64,000 nt of DNA from Candidatus Scatomonas merdigallinarum (lineage in GTDB: Bacteria; Bacillota; Clostridia; Lachnospirales; Lachnospiraceae). The position numbers and the translations under genes were made by a program. This document shows, piece after piece, positions 44,305-53,456 of this stretch (the first letter of the stretch is position 1; each line of letters begins with the position of its first letter). The stretch lies in assembly GCA_018716305.1 (NCBI GenBank), contig DVKB01000019.1, positions 158,893-222,892 on the forward strand. Direction: 5' to 3'. A model generated the notes under the pieces. The model was not told the DNA's origin, made no database searches, and worked only from the letters and a program-made list of their open reading frames with translations.

Positions 44305-44805
44305 ATGGGAAAAGAAGCGTTTTTTGAAGCCGGAGAACCGGAGACGCGTCTCTGGCTGGAACTGAAAAAAAGAAAGTGGACTATCACCACCGTAGAATCC
44401 TGTACGGGAGGAGCCGTATCAGCCAGGATTGTCAATGTGGCGGGAGCTTCCGACATCCTGAAACAGGCCTATGTAACCTACTGTGATGAGGCGAAGCACT
44501 GCCTGGCCGGGGTCAGCCGGGAAACCCTGGACGCCTGCACAGCAGTCAGCGCGGAAACCGCCAAAGAGATGGCTCTGGGAGGAGCCAGGGCTGCCGGGGC
44601 AGATGTATGCGTCTCTGTTACGGGCCTGGCAGGGCCCGGGGGAGGAACAGAGGAAAAGCCGGTGGGATTGGTCTATGTGGGCTGCGCGGCCGGGGGAACC
44701 GTCCGGGTGAAGGAACTGCGCCTTCATGGCACCCGGGGAGAGATCCGCTCCCAGGCGGCGGAGGCCGCCCTGGAGCTGGCCCTGGAATCAGTACTGCTTT
44801 TTTAA
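44305..44805 (+). CDS. pncC: Nicotinamide-nucleotide amidohydrolase (CinA C-terminal domain, PncC-type)
   Basis: A 166-residue stand-alone CinA-C domain that deamidates NMN in the pyridine-nucleotide cycle. TVESCTGGAVSARIV near residue 28 and VSVTGLAGPGGGTEEKPVGLVYVG near 103 are the family blocks. The N-terminal molybdopterin-binding part of full CinA is absent. It follows pgsA by ten bases and overlaps the end of a converging gene by 18 bases. Confidence 0.92.
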   Translation: MGKEAFFEAGEPETRLWLELKKRKWTITTVESCTGGAVSARIVNVAGASDILKQAYVTYCDEAKHCLAGVSRETLDACTAVSAETAKEMALGGARAAGADVCVSVTGLAGPGGGTEEKPVGLVYVGCAAGGTVRVKELRLHGTRGEIRSQAAEAALELALESVLLF

Positions 44806-45069
44806 CATTTTCATCAGGTGCATCATTTTATCGATCTGGGCGGTTTCTTCCGGGGTTTTTCCGCTTTTCAGAACCTCCGCGATCAGATCCATTTCTTCCG
44901 CTGTGAACTGCTTCCCTTCCTGTTTTGCTGTAGACGCGGCAGCCATGAGAAAGGGGAGCAGTTCATTTTGCTTTTTTCCGCTTCCCTGGGAGGCCAGGGA
45001 CTGAAGCATAGCCAGCTTTGCCGGATCGATGCCGGACAGGCCGGGATTTTTTGTCCAGTCAGCATTCAT
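44788..45069 (-). CDS. Small hypothetical protein (first unrecognised ORF of a pair)
   Basis: A 93-residue protein I do not recognise. It is helix-rich with many Lys, Gln and Met, has no membrane segment or signal, and ends MHLMKMLKKQY. ATG 45069 lies behind AGGAAGG. It is two bases after the upstream ORF at 45072-45461 on the same strand, so both are probably made from one message. Their place between pncC and a possible spore-surface locus suggests, but does not show, a sporulation link. Confidence 0.65.
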   Translation of the reverse strand: MNADWTKNPGLSGIDPAKLAMLQSLASQGSGKKQNELLPFLMAAASTAKQEGKQFTAEEMDLIAEVLKSGKTPEETAQIDKMMHLMKMLKKQY

Positions 45070-45071
45070 AG

Positions 45072-45461
45072 TTAACCTTCCTCTCTTCCGGAGCATTCCT
45101 CCGGATCTTTTTTTATGCTTTCAGATTCCTCCTGCTGCATGGCCTGAAAGATCTGCAGAGTGCTGAGTGCTGAAATTAAGCTCTCAATATTTTCCTTGGA
45201 CCTTCCCAGGGCAAAACGCCGGATTTCCTCCAGCATCTCAAAGGAAGAGACCTCCGGGGTCTCCACAGACATAGCGGAAAGACTGCCGGAATCCGGGAAA
45301 AGGGAGAGCGCGGTTTTAAACTCCTGAAATTTCGCGAATACGGAAAGCAGTTTTCTGGCAGATGGAGGCGCGTATGGCACCGCGGCCTTCAGAATCTGCA
45401 GAGACTCCGAGGATACCATCTGATCCAGAGGGGTCATAGGAAATGTATCCTGTCCGCTCAT
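45072..45461 (-). CDS. Small hypothetical protein (upstream ORF of the pair)
   Basis: A 129-residue protein I do not recognise, predicted soluble and mostly helical, with a hydrophobic heptad-like stretch near residues 75-110 (IESLISALSTLQIFQAMQQ) that could mediate pairing. The start is preceded by AAAGGAG. It is followed two bases later by another unknown gene. A binding pair is an inference from the tight coupling. Confidence 0.65.
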   Translation of the reverse strand: MSGQDTFPMTPLDQMVSSESLQILKAAVPYAPPSARKLLSVFAKFQEFKTALSLFPDSGSLSAMSVETPEVSSFEMLEEIRRFALGRSKENIESLISALSTLQIFQAMQQEESESIKKDPEECSGREEG

Positions 45462-45587
45462 GGGAACTCCTTTTCGGTTTATATCCTTTTATTCATTGTA
45501 TGGCGGAAAGGTTCCGCTGATGTCAGGTATCTGCCGGAAGGGATAATTTCCGCCGGTCCGGGCGCCGCGGGGCAAAGTTTCATGCCC

Positions 45588-45613
45588 ATCTGCCGGGCAG
45601 ATCATATGATATA
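45588..45613 (+). promoter_or_regulatory. Possible sporulation-type promoter and palindrome
   Basis: A perfect inverted repeat ATCTGCC-G-GGCAGAT (45588-45602) overlaps CATATGATA (about 45603-45611), which fits the -10 pattern CATANNNTA of mother-cell sigma factors. The -35 element is not clear. Confidence 0.3.
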
Positions 45614-45633
45614 GGGGAAGGAGTTGGAAAGGT

Positions 45634-45774
45634 ATGAAACCGTTAAAAGAAAGACTTGTATCAGAGGGAAACGCTTTCTATGAAATAGATCTGGAATGCC
45701 TGAAGAAAAAAGGAGAAAAGAAAAAAGAGAAACAGGAAGAAAAAAAGAGAGACAAAGAAAAGAGAGGGGGCTGA
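45634..45774 (+). CDS. 46-residue lysine-rich small protein
   Basis: A tiny ORF too short for most gene finders. It starts MKPLKERLVSEGNAFYEIDL and then becomes almost purely Lys, Glu and Arg (KKKGEKKKEKQEEKKRDKEK), probably one charged helix. AAGGAG and a second GGAAAGG lie before ATG 45634. The N-terminal half has ordinary composition and ribosome binding sites are good, which supports a real gene, but the low-complexity tail leaves doubt. Function unknown. Confidence 0.5.
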   Translation: MKPLKERLVSEGNAFYEIDLECLKKKGEKKKEKQEEKKRDKEKRGG

Positions 45775-45792
45775 AAAGCTCCCCCCTCCCAT
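45765..45792 (-). terminator. Putative terminator of the Cys/Gly-rich gene
   Basis: A GGGGG-CT / AG-C-TCCCCC type hairpin around GAAA lies between converging genes; on the minus strand it runs into CTCTCTTTTCTTT. It overlaps the end of the Lys-rich ORF. Confidence 0.5.
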
Positions 45793-45808
45793 CATGAGTT
45801 CCGGATGA

Positions 45809-46042
45809 TCAGTTGCATCCGCCGCAGCAGCAGAGCAGAAGAATGATCCACAGGCAGTTGTCGTTTCCGCCTCTTCCGAATCCGAAGCCGCCGTCTCCGC
45901 AGCAGCAGGACAGAAGCAGCAGGATCCAGATCATGCTGCAGCAGCCGTTTCCGGTGCTGAACAGTCCGTTGTTTCCGCCGCATCCGCCGTCGCAGCCGGT
46001 ATCACATCCGCATCCGCAATTTGTAGCAGCTAAATCACTCAT
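45809..46042 (-). CDS. Cysteine- and glycine-rich small membrane protein
   Basis: A 77-residue protein. A head of Cys/Gly pairs (NCGCGCDTGCDGGCGG) is followed by two short hydrophobic stretches, MIWILLLLSCCC and LWIILLLCCC, with a Gly/Phe-rich link. It belongs to the small high-cysteine proteins found across Clostridia; some such proteins are linked with spore coats, but the role is not established. GGAGG is seven bases before ATG 46042. Confidence 0.8.
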   Translation of the reverse strand: MSDLAATNCGCGCDTGCDGGCGGNNGLFSTGNGCCSMIWILLLLSCCCGDGGFGFGRGGNDNCLWIILLLCCCGGCN

Positions 46043-46113
46043 GTTATATCCTCCAGAGAAATTTTATTTACACTTTAAGATATGAATCGCCGCGCTGTTT
46101 GGTGAAGAAAAAA

Positions 46114-47811
46114 TCAGGAAGTCGTAATGGAGAGAAAAGCCTGATACAGGTTCAGGGAGCCGTAGCCCCATTCCCGGTTGGGATAGACAAGATCTTCCCG
46201 GCGGGAAGCTCCCCGGATCAGATAAATTTTGGTTTCATAGGCGGTCAGATAGCCGCGCTGCCTCCGATTCATCCTCCATTCCATCAGAAGAGCCGCGGCG
46301 CCGGCCGTCAGAGCGGCTGAAGCGCTGGAGCCGGTAAACGGAAGGTAGGATCCCTGGGGACCGGGGGCTGAAAGAGAAATCCCAGGAGCGGCAAGATCCG
46401 GCTTGATTTCCTGAAAACGGGTAAATCCGCGGCCGGAATGAGTGTACAGGCTTCCGTCAGCAGAATTATACGTGCCGGTGGAAATGGCTGCCTCCGCGTC
46501 AGAGGGGGCGGTCAGAGTGGTGTAGGGATCCGGAGTAAGAAAAGTGATGTCCGGATCGGAAAAACCGGAAACAGGCAGCCAGATATGATACTCAGTTTCA
46601 GAATCTTCCGCGGCGTATACATGGATTTCCCAGATTCCGGGAGTGGGCCGCTCAAACCGAAGCAGGATCAGCTGGCTGCCGGAGGATGGGAGGATCAGAT
46701 GGTCGTCCAGCTGAATGACCGTATCTTCCAGAGCAAACTGGATTTCTTCCGACTGCTGCAGGGTGGAGGGGATTCTCGGAATGGTTTCTCCCGCCGGGGA
46801 GCGGAAGCCGACGGAGAGTTTCTGAGGAGCCTGCCCCCAGATTTCGCAGAGAAATCCCCGGCTGTCTTCCGGCACCAGGATTTCCACCCGGTCGTAGGCA
46901 TCCTGTCCCGGAGGGGAGGAGACGTAATGGTGAGCCCTGCCGGCTTCGCTGCCGCAGGCCGCCACAGGTACAACGCCGGGGATATCTCCATATCGGTTCA
47001 GAACGGAACTCAAGGGCAGCGCCCCGGAATGTCCTCCCTGATTGGTACCCAGGGCCAGGCAGAGGATCAGCGGCATGCCCAAAGCCTCCGCGGTCCGGAT
47101 CAGATAGGAGAAACCGGCGATAATATCGTTCTCCTGGTAAACCGGAGCTTTGGGGTCTGCCAGAAAGTAGTCCCGGAGATACGGTTTGGCGGATTTCAGC
47201 TTGACCATCAGAATTCCGGCTTCCGGCGCGGCTCCGGTAAATTCCGCTTTCGGGTCCGGGGAACCGGCGGCGATTCCCGCCAACGCCGTACCGTGGCCGG
47301 TGTCATCCCTGGAGGGAACCAGGGAAAAAGGATCGCCGGAGGCAAGCGCCTGATTCAGCTGATCCCGGGTATATTCCGTTCCATAGGGAAAAGACAGGGG
47401 AAACGTGTCAGATGGAATGCTCTGATCCCAGATCCGCAAGATTCTTGACCGGCCCAGGCTGTCCCGGAAGGCCGGATGGCGGTAATCGATCCCTGAGTCT
47501 ATAAAACCTATGAGAACTCCCCGTCCGGAAAGCTCCAGCAGGGACTGGTTCTGCACCGAAGTAATACCGGAAGCATCCAGGGCTTCCGTGCTAAGAGGCA
47601 CGTAGAGTTTTGGAACGGCATTGTAAGAGGAGTAAAAGGAAAAAGAATTCCCGGTTCTTTGGGCAAAAAGCGCGGAATACTGTGAGTTCAGCATCAGCCC
47701 CCGATAGCTGCCGGGGGCAAGCTGCTGAATCTCTTCCCGGTTCAGAACGTAGCTGGGTACCAGATAATCCGCGAAATCGTTGGAATAGATCATTTCCCTT
47801 AGATCTGGCAA
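46114..47811 (-). CDS. S8 family subtilisin-like peptidase (Csp-like)
   Basis: A 565-residue subtilase without a classical signal peptide. The catalytic triad is intact: Asp105 in GFIDSGIDYRHP, His173 in DDTGHGTALAG and Ser496 in GSSASAALTAG. A large insertion between His and Ser forms a jelly-roll-like middle, as in the Csp germination proteases of Clostridia. The start is uncertain: TTG 47811 gives the length used; ATG 47793 lies six codons later behind AAGGG. Possible roles are spore germination or cell-surface turnover; this is inference. Confidence 0.82.
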   Translation of the reverse strand: MPDLREMIYSNDFADYLVPSYVLNREEIQQLAPGSYRGLMLNSQYSALFAQRTGNSFSFYSSYNAVPKLYVPLSTEALDASGITSVQNQSLLELSGRGVLIGFIDSGIDYRHPAFRDSLGRSRILRIWDQSIPSDTFPLSFPYGTEYTRDQLNQALASGDPFSLVPSRDDTGHGTALAGIAAGSPDPKAEFTGAAPEAGILMVKLKSAKPYLRDYFLADPKAPVYQENDIIAGFSYLIRTAEALGMPLILCLALGTNQGGHSGALPLSSVLNRYGDIPGVVPVAACGSEAGRAHHYVSSPPGQDAYDRVEILVPEDSRGFLCEIWGQAPQKLSVGFRSPAGETIPRIPSTLQQSEEIQFALEDTVIQLDDHLILPSSGSQLILLRFERPTPGIWEIHVYAAEDSETEYHIWLPVSGFSDPDITFLTPDPYTTLTAPSDAEAAISTGTYNSADGSLYTHSGRGFTRFQEIKPDLAAPGISLSAPGPQGSYLPFTGSSASAALTAGAAALLMEWRMNRRQRGYLTAYETKIYLIRGASRREDLVYPNREWGYGSLNLYQAFLSITTS

Positions 47812-47928
47812 AGGTTTTTCTCTTTCTTTTTTTATATCTCTATGAAAATAATTTCGTGAAAAGAAGACAATGCCGCAATCTTTTTGAATCTGCGCATATA
47901 GTTCATAAAACAGTATTCAGGAGAGAAA

Positions 47929-49023
47929 ATGGTTACATTGAGTCTCTGCATGATTGTCCGGGATGAAGAAGCGGTTCTGGCCCGCTGTCTGCAAAGCGTC
48001 CGGGCGGCTGTAGATGAGATGATTCTGGTAGACACCGGTTCTCTTGACGGAACCAGAGAGATTGCCGGGGGATTTACGGAAAAAATTTACGATTTCACCT
48101 GGATAGATGATTTTTCCGCGGCCAGGAATTACGCGGTTTCCAAAGCTTCCGGGGATTACTGGATGTGGCTGGACGCGGACGATGTGCTTCCCCGGGAGGC
48201 GGCGGAAAAGCTGATCCGGCTGAAAAAACAGCTGGACCCGAAGACCGATGTGATTATGATGCCCTACGGAATGGAGTTTGACAGCAGAAACCGGCCCCTT
48301 TTTCTCTACTACAGAGAGAGAATTCTGAGAAACAGTCCCCGGTACCGGTTCCAGGGCAGAGTCCATGAGTGCGTCCCGCCGGCAGGAGAAATCCGAAAAG
48401 AAGATATCCTGGTAGAACACAGGCCCCTTTCGCGGAAACGGTCAGACCGCAATCTGAAAATCTATGAAAAAATGAAAAAGGAGAAAGCTGTTTTCACCAG
48501 CCGGGATCTTTATTATTATGGCCGGGAGTTAACAGAGCACGGAGCGTATGAAAAGGGCGAAAAAATTTTGCGGCAGTTTCTGGAGCGAGGCGCCGGGTGG
48601 GAGGAAGACTGCCTTGAGGCATGCAGGCAGCGGGCTTTCTGCCTGGAACAGCTGGGACAGGAGGAAAAGGCTCTGGAAGCGCTGCTTCGGGGTCTGGCCT
48701 ACGGTGTCCCGGGGGGAGAAATCTGCTGCGCCCTGGGACAGCATTTTCTGAACCGCCGCAGATACAAGGAAGCCATCTGGTGGTTTCGGCAGGCTCTTTC
48801 CTCAAAAAAAAGGGAAGATTCTGGAGGATTTATCCGGGAAGACTGCTACGGTTATCTCCCGGCTGTCAGCTTATGCGTCTGCTACGACAGGATAGGAGAT
48901 CTGAAAACGGCAGAGCGGTATAATGAATTGGCGGGAACTTATAAACCGGAGGATCCCTCCTATCTGTACAACAAAGCCTATTTTCTGCAGCGCGAAAAAC
49001 AAATCAAAAGGGACAGCATATAG
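47929..49023 (+). CDS. Family 2 glycosyltransferase with C-terminal TPR-like repeats
   Basis: A 364-residue protein. Residues 1-200 are a GT-A glycosyltransferase: MIVRDEE at residue 8, VDTGSLDGT near 35 and the metal-binding DADD near 84. Residues 210-350 form helical TPR-like repeats (for example the [23 protein letters not shown] segment and the closing [22 protein letters not shown] segment). It has no membrane anchor. It ends 28 bases before a collagen-like gene on the same strand, which makes that protein its likely acceptor. ATG 47929 follows AGGAG. Confidence 0.88.
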   Translation: MVTLSLCMIVRDEEAVLARCLQSVRAAVDEMILVDTGSLDGTREIAGGFTEKIYDFTWIDDFSAARNYAVSKASGDYWMWLDADDVLPREAAEKLIRLKKQLDPKTDVIMMPYGMEFDSRNRPLFLYYRERILRNSPRYRFQGRVHECVPPAGEIRKEDILVEHRPLSRKRSDRNLKIYEKMKKEKAVFTSRDLYYYGRELTEHGAYEKGEKILRQFLERGAGWEEDCLEACRQRAFCLEQLGQEEKALEALLRGLAYGVPGGEICCALGQHFLNRRRYKEAIWWFRQALSSKKREDSGGFIREDCYGYLPAVSLCVCYDRIGDLKTAERYNELAGTYKPEDPSYLYNKAYFLQREKQIKRDSI

Positions 49024-49051
49024 TATAGAGATAAAAAAAAGAGGTTTTTAT

Positions 49052-49939
49052 ATGGCATGGTTTAGGAAAAAGGAAGAAATGGAAAGTCAGTCCTGGGGAT
49101 GCGGCTGCCGCCCGGATCCCGTGGGCGGACCTCCCGGACCGGCCGGCCCCGCAGGCCCCGCGGGACCAAGGGGAGTTATGGGACCAGCCGGTCCAGCCGG
49201 ACCCGCGGGAGCGGCTGGTCCCACAGGAGCCACCGGACCGGCGGGAGCCACAGGCGCTGTAGGGCCTGCGGGAGCTACCGGTGCCGCAGGGCCAGCAGGT
49301 CCCACCGGAGCTACGGGAGCCACTGGCCCGGCAGGAGCCGCGGGAGCCACTGGTCCTACAGGGGCCGCAGGTCCCACCGGAGCTACGGGAGCCACTGGCT
49401 CTGCAGGAGCTACTGGTCCTACAGGGGCTACTGGCCCGGCAGGGGCCACGGGAGCCACTGGTCCTGCAGGAGCCGCCGGCCCTACCGGTCCTACGGGAGC
49501 CACCGGTCCGGCGGGAACCGCGGCGGCATCGGAACTGTTTTCCGCTTATTCCACACCGGCTGCTCCGGGGGCGGACAATGCCCCTCTGGACTTTGATCAG
49601 AACGGGGAAACCGTTGGCACGGGAATTACTCACACGGCGGGAGACAGCGCGTTTGCAGTCCAGACACCGGGACTTTACACAGTGGCGTTTCATACCAACG
49701 CGGCGCCTGCCTCCGGCGATACACTTCCGGTTACCATTACTTTGCAGCTGCAGCAAAATGGAACCTCGGTACCGGGAGCCGCCGCTCAGCATACCTTTCA
49801 TACCGCGTCGGAAAACGCGTCCATGTCCTTCAGCTTCCCGGTTCAGGTCACCGCGGTTCCGGCGTCCCTGCAGGTACTGGCACAGGGCGGAAACTTTCTG
49901 TACAGCGGGGCATCCATTTCAATCTACAAAATAAATTAA
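49052..49939 (+). CDS. Collagen-like exosporium-type protein
   Basis: A 295-residue protein. A short charged, Cys-containing leader (1-25) precedes 44 uninterrupted Gly-X-Y triplets (26-157), mainly GPA, GAT and GPT with many Thr in the Y position. The C-terminal domain (about 160-295) is a beta-rich globular module with [16 protein letters not shown], resembling the TNF-like trimerising domain of BclA proteins. Such proteins form hair-like filaments on spores. The start was set at ATG 49052 after AGAGG; the upstream frame overlaps the glycosyltransferase. There is no signal peptide, which is also true of BclA-type spore proteins. Confidence 0.88.
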   Translation: MAWFRKKEEMESQSWGCGCRPDPVGGPPGPAGPAGPAGPRGVMGPAGPAGPAGAAGPTGATGPAGATGAVGPAGATGAAGPAGPTGATGATGPAGAAGATGPTGAAGPTGATGATGSAGATGPTGATGPAGATGATGPAGAAGPTGPTGATGPAGTAAASELFSAYSTPAAPGADNAPLDFDQNGETVGTGITHTAGDSAFAVQTPGLYTVAFHTNAAPASGDTLPVTITLQLQQNGTSVPGAAAQHTFHTASENASMSFSFPVQVTAVPASLQVLAQGGNFLYSGASISIYKIN

Positions 49940-49945
49940 AGCAGA

Positions 49946-49984
49946 AAAAGGGAACGGAATTGTCCGTCAGACAATTCCGTTCCC
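49946..49984 (-). terminator. Terminator of the phosphoketolase gene
   Basis: A perfect 15-bp stem (49950-49964 with 49970-49984) is followed on the minus strand by TTTTT. It sits between the converging collagen-like and phosphoketolase genes and may serve both. Confidence 0.85.
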
Positions 49985-50016
49985 TGCAATACAATGGGTT
50001 TTATTCAGCTGATGAA

Positions 50017-52398
50017 TTAGTTCTCAGGCACATGCCACTCCCAATTGCGTACTTCTTCCAGATCCTGGCCGTACTCCGCAATATACTGCTTGTGCTCTAC
50101 CAGCTTGTCGTTCATCTTCTGGATCAGATGAGCGCCCTTGTTGCCAAGCTGAGGCAGATGGATCACAGCGTCTTTTACAAGGTTGAAGCGGTCGATCTGG
50201 TTCTGGACACGCATATCGAAGGGAGTCGTAATGGTTCCTTCTTCCATATAGCCGTGTACAGACATATTGTGGTTGTTCCGCTCGTAGGTCAGCTCATGGA
50301 TCAGAGTCGGATAGCCGTGGAACGCGAAGATGATCGGTTTATCCTTGGTAAAGATCGCGTCATACTCCGCATCGCTGAGTCCGTGAGGATGTTTGTGGTC
50401 GGACTGCATCTTGAAGAGGTCAACCACATTTACAACACGGATCTTCAGATCCGGCATTGCATCCCGCAGGATGGTAACAGCAGCCATGGTCTCCAGAGTA
50501 GGAGTATCACCGCAGCACGCCATAACAACATCCGGCTCCTCGCCGCAGTCATTGCTTGCCCACTCCCAGATGCCGATACCCTGGGTGCAGTGCTTAACAG
50601 CCTGATCCATGGTCAGCCACTGGATGCTGGGATGCTTGGAGGCAACGATAGCGTTTACATAGTTCTTGCTCTTAATGCAGTGGTCGAAGCAGGAGAGCAG
50701 ACAGTTGGTATCCGGCGGGAGATACATCCGGACAACATCCGCTTTTTTGTTGGAAATATGATCCAGGAATCCGGGATCCTGGTGGGTAAAGCCGTTATGA
50801 TCCTGCTGCCATACATTGGAGGTCAGAATAAAGTTCAGAGAAGCAATCGGCTGTCTCCAGGAAAGCTGGTTGCAGACCTTCAGCCATTTTGCGTGCTGAG
50901 CAGCCATGGAATCTACGATCCGGATAAACGCCTCGTAGCTGGCGAAGAAGCCGTGGCGTCCGGTCAGAAGATAACCTTCCAGCCATCCCTCGCACATATG
51001 CTCGCTGAGCATACTGTCCATGATGCGTCCGTCTCTGGCCAGGCAGTCATCCGTGTCAACCAGCTCAGCGTTCCAGTCGCGGTTCTGCGCCTCGAATACT
51101 TTGTACAGACGGTTTGACATGCTCTCGTCCGGTCCGAAGATACGGAAGTTTTTGTTTTCCTCGTTCAGTTTGAAGATATCACGGATATATCCGCCCAGTT
51201 CGATCATATCCTGAGCTTTGGTCTTTCCGGCTTCAACCTCGATTCCGTAGGAACGGAAGTCGGGAAGCCGCAGATCCTTCAGCAGAAGTCCGCCGTTGGC
51301 ATGGGGATTAGCGCCCAGTCTGGCGTTGCCCTTGGGAGCCAGCTCCTGCAGTTCGGGGATCAGGCGGCCGTTTTCATCAAACAGTTCCTCCGCGTGATAG
51401 CTTTCCAGCCATTCTCTCAGCAGATCCAGATGCTCCGGAGATTCCATGGTAAGGGGAACCTGATGGGCGCGGAAGGAACCTTCGATCTGCTGTCCGTCCA
51501 CAACCTTGGGACCGGTCCATCCCTTGGGGGTGCGCAGAACGATCATCGGCCATACAGGACGCTCGGGATCATTCTCCTCCCGGGCATGTTTCTGGATCGC
51601 CTTGATCTCCTCGATTACGGTGTCCATGGTCTCAGCCATCTTTTTATGCATGGTCATGGGATCATCACCCTCTACGAAGTACGGCTTCCAGCCGCAGCCT
51701 CTGAAGTAGCTTTCCAGCTCCTCGTGAGAGATACGAGAGAAGATGGTGGGGTTGCTGATCTTGTATCCGTTCAGATGGAGAATGGGAAGAACCGCTCCGT
51801 CTGTAATGGGATTTAAAAATTTGTTGGACTGCCAGGAGGTAGCCAGAGGTCCGGTCTCAGCCTCGCCGTCTCCCACGATAACGGTTGCGATCAGATCCGG
51901 ATTGTCAAATACAGCTCCGAAAGCATGGGCGATAGAATAGCCGAGCTCGCCGCCCTCATTGATGGAACCGGGGGTTTCCGGGGCACAGTGGCTGGGTACG
52001 CCGCAGGGGAAGGAGAACTGTTTGAACATTTTTTTCATTCCCTCTTCATCGCGGCTGATATTCGGGTATACCTCGCTGTAGCTTCCGTCCAGGTAGGTGT
52101 TGGCGATCAGGAAGTTTCCGCCGTGTCCGGGACCGGACAGCAGGATCATATCCAGATCATAGCGCTTGATGGCGCGGTTGCAGTGTACATATACAAAATT
52201 CTGTCCGGGTACAGTTCCCCAGTGGCCGACGATCTTCTTCTTGATCTGGTCCATGGCAAGGGGCTTGCGCAGCAGGGGATTGTCCAGCAGATATAACTGT
52301 CCGGCGGACAGGTAGTTGGACGCGCGCCAGTAGGCGTCCATTTTTTCCAGCATTTCCTGGGACAACGGCTGTTTCTCAAGACATGTTGTTTCTTGCAT
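50017..52398 (-). CDS. xfp: Xylulose-5-phosphate/fructose-6-phosphate phosphoketolase
   Basis: A 793-residue TPP enzyme splitting xylulose 5-phosphate or fructose 6-phosphate into acetyl phosphate plus a sugar phosphate. The start region is [19 protein letters not shown] binding appears at [23 protein letters not shown] near residue 176, and [15 protein letters not shown] and HQVPLTM are characteristic. I chose ATG 52398 (MQETTCLE), behind AGAAGGA, which gives the usual length. A LysR gene lies just upstream in the same direction. Confidence 0.96.
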   Translation of the reverse strand: MQETTCLEKQPLSQEMLEKMDAYWRASNYLSAGQLYLLDNPLLRKPLAMDQIKKKIVGHWGTVPGQNFVYVHCNRAIKRYDLDMILLSGPGHGGNFLIANTYLDGSYSEVYPNISRDEEGMKKMFKQFSFPCGVPSHCAPETPGSINEGGELGYSIAHAFGAVFDNPDLIATVIVGDGEAETGPLATSWQSNKFLNPITDGAVLPILHLNGYKISNPTIFSRISHEELESYFRGCGWKPYFVEGDDPMTMHKKMAETMDTVIEEIKAIQKHAREENDPERPVWPMIVLRTPKGWTGPKVVDGQQIEGSFRAHQVPLTMESPEHLDLLREWLESYHAEELFDENGRLIPELQELAPKGNARLGANPHANGGLLLKDLRLPDFRSYGIEVEAGKTKAQDMIELGGYIRDIFKLNEENKNFRIFGPDESMSNRLYKVFEAQNRDWNAELVDTDDCLARDGRIMDSMLSEHMCEGWLEGYLLTGRHGFFASYEAFIRIVDSMAAQHAKWLKVCNQLSWRQPIASLNFILTSNVWQQDHNGFTHQDPGFLDHISNKKADVVRMYLPPDTNCLLSCFDHCIKSKNYVNAIVASKHPSIQWLTMDQAVKHCTQGIGIWEWASNDCGEEPDVVMACCGDTPTLETMAAVTILRDAMPDLKIRVVNVVDLFKMQSDHKHPHGLSDAEYDAIFTKDKPIIFAFHGYPTLIHELTYERNNHNMSVHGYMEEGTITTPFDMRVQNQIDRFNLVKDAVIHLPQLGNKGAHLIQKMNDKLVEHKQYIAEYGQDLEEVRNWEWHVPEN

Positions 52399-52469
52399 GT
52401 TGATCCTTCTTTCTTTATTATTACTTCTGTGTTTCTTATGAGCCACAGATGCCTTTTATAGCTGACTGT

Positions 52470-52498
52470 ATTGTAGCATGAAAGAAAAAAGACGTAAA
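52470..52498 (-). promoter_or_regulatory. Promoter of the phosphoketolase gene
   Basis: On the minus strand TTTACG (52498-52493), 17 bases, TACAAT (52475-52470), about 70 bases before the start codon. Confidence 0.6.
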
Positions 52499-52541
52499 AT
52501 AACATTCCTGTATCATATTCATAACATTTTGATATGACAAA

Positions 52542-53429
52542 TCACTGAGCCAGAAAGTTTTGAAAGGTTTTGGAGGCAATACTCTGGGGATATTCTGTGT
52601 CATATATGAGATAAATATTCCGCTCCGGAAGTTTTTCTTCCACAGGAATCTCAAACAGAGTTCCCCGGCGCACATCGTCCTCGGCAAATTCTTCCGGAAT
52701 AAAGCCGATCCCGAGATTGCAGCGGACGGCGGGCAGAATCATATCGGTAGTGGCAAGTTCAATGTCCGGGTCAAAGATCAGACCGTGCTCCGAAAAATAA
52801 TGATTCAGAAAATCACGGGTTATGGATTCGGAGGTAAGGCTGATCCAGGGATAGTCCCGAAGATTTTCCAGGGAAGTCTTTTTTCCTTTCAGATGCAGAA
52901 ATTTATTTCCGCCGATCAGTATGTCCCGGTATTTCCGGAGAGTTTTTATTTTCAGAGGATGCTCCACCTGAAGAGGGGCGGAAGAGACTACAGCCATGTC
53001 AATCCTGCCGGCTTTCAAAGCCTGAATGGAGTCGATGGTGCTGTTGTTCAGAAGTTTAAAGCGCACATTGGGATATTGCCGGTTGAATTTTTCCACGGCC
53101 TGGAACAGGCAGCAGTGCAGCGCCGTTTCCGTGGCGCTGATGCAGACCGTGCCGTTGTCCAGGCTGACCATGCTGGTCAGAAGATTTTCTCCTTTAAAAA
53201 TCTGCGCGCAGGCAGCGGAAATATATTCATAGAACATCCGGCCCTCGGGGGTCAGTTCCACTCCTTTTTTGCTGCGGATAAAAAGCCGGCAGCCGATCTC
53301 GTTTTCCAGATTATGGATGGTCCGGGTCACTGCAGGCTGGCTGGTCATCAGCACGCTGGCAGCCCGGGTCAGGCTGCCGTATTTGGACACATAATAAAAT
53401 ACTTTGTAGTATTCAAAATTAAGATTCAT
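52542..53429 (-). CDS. LysR family transcriptional regulator
   Basis: A 295-residue LysR protein with the winged helix-turn-helix in residues 1-60 (YVSKYGSLTRAASVLMTSQPAVTRTIHNLE) and a two-lobed effector domain from about 90. It is transcribed toward xfp with 143 bases between, and may be its regulator; divergent arrangement is more usual for LysR genes. The effector is unknown. Confidence 0.9.
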   Translation of the reverse strand: MNLNFEYYKVFYYVSKYGSLTRAASVLMTSQPAVTRTIHNLENEIGCRLFIRSKKGVELTPEGRMFYEYISAACAQIFKGENLLTSMVSLDNGTVCISATETALHCCLFQAVEKFNRQYPNVRFKLLNNSTIDSIQALKAGRIDMAVVSSAPLQVEHPLKIKTLRKYRDILIGGNKFLHLKGKKTSLENLRDYPWISLTSESITRDFLNHYFSEHGLIFDPDIELATTDMILPAVRCNLGIGFIPEEFAEDDVRRGTLFEIPVEEKLPERNIYLIYDTEYPQSIASKTFQNFLAQ

Positions 53430-53456
53430 TTTAAAATCCTCAAACTTTGCGGACCG

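Noticed and set aside
49087..49503. Antisense frame encoding a Pro-Val-Gly-Pro-Ala repeat
   Set aside because: It mirrors the Gly-X-Y coding repeat; GC-rich triplet repeats stay open on both strands. It has no globular domain and is not preceded by a convincing gene start.
49130..49520. Repetitive DNA that might be taken for a CRISPR or tandem-repeat array
   Set aside because: The periodicity is nine bases or multiples of it and codes Gly-X-Y triplets in one frame. There are no constant repeats with unique spacers.
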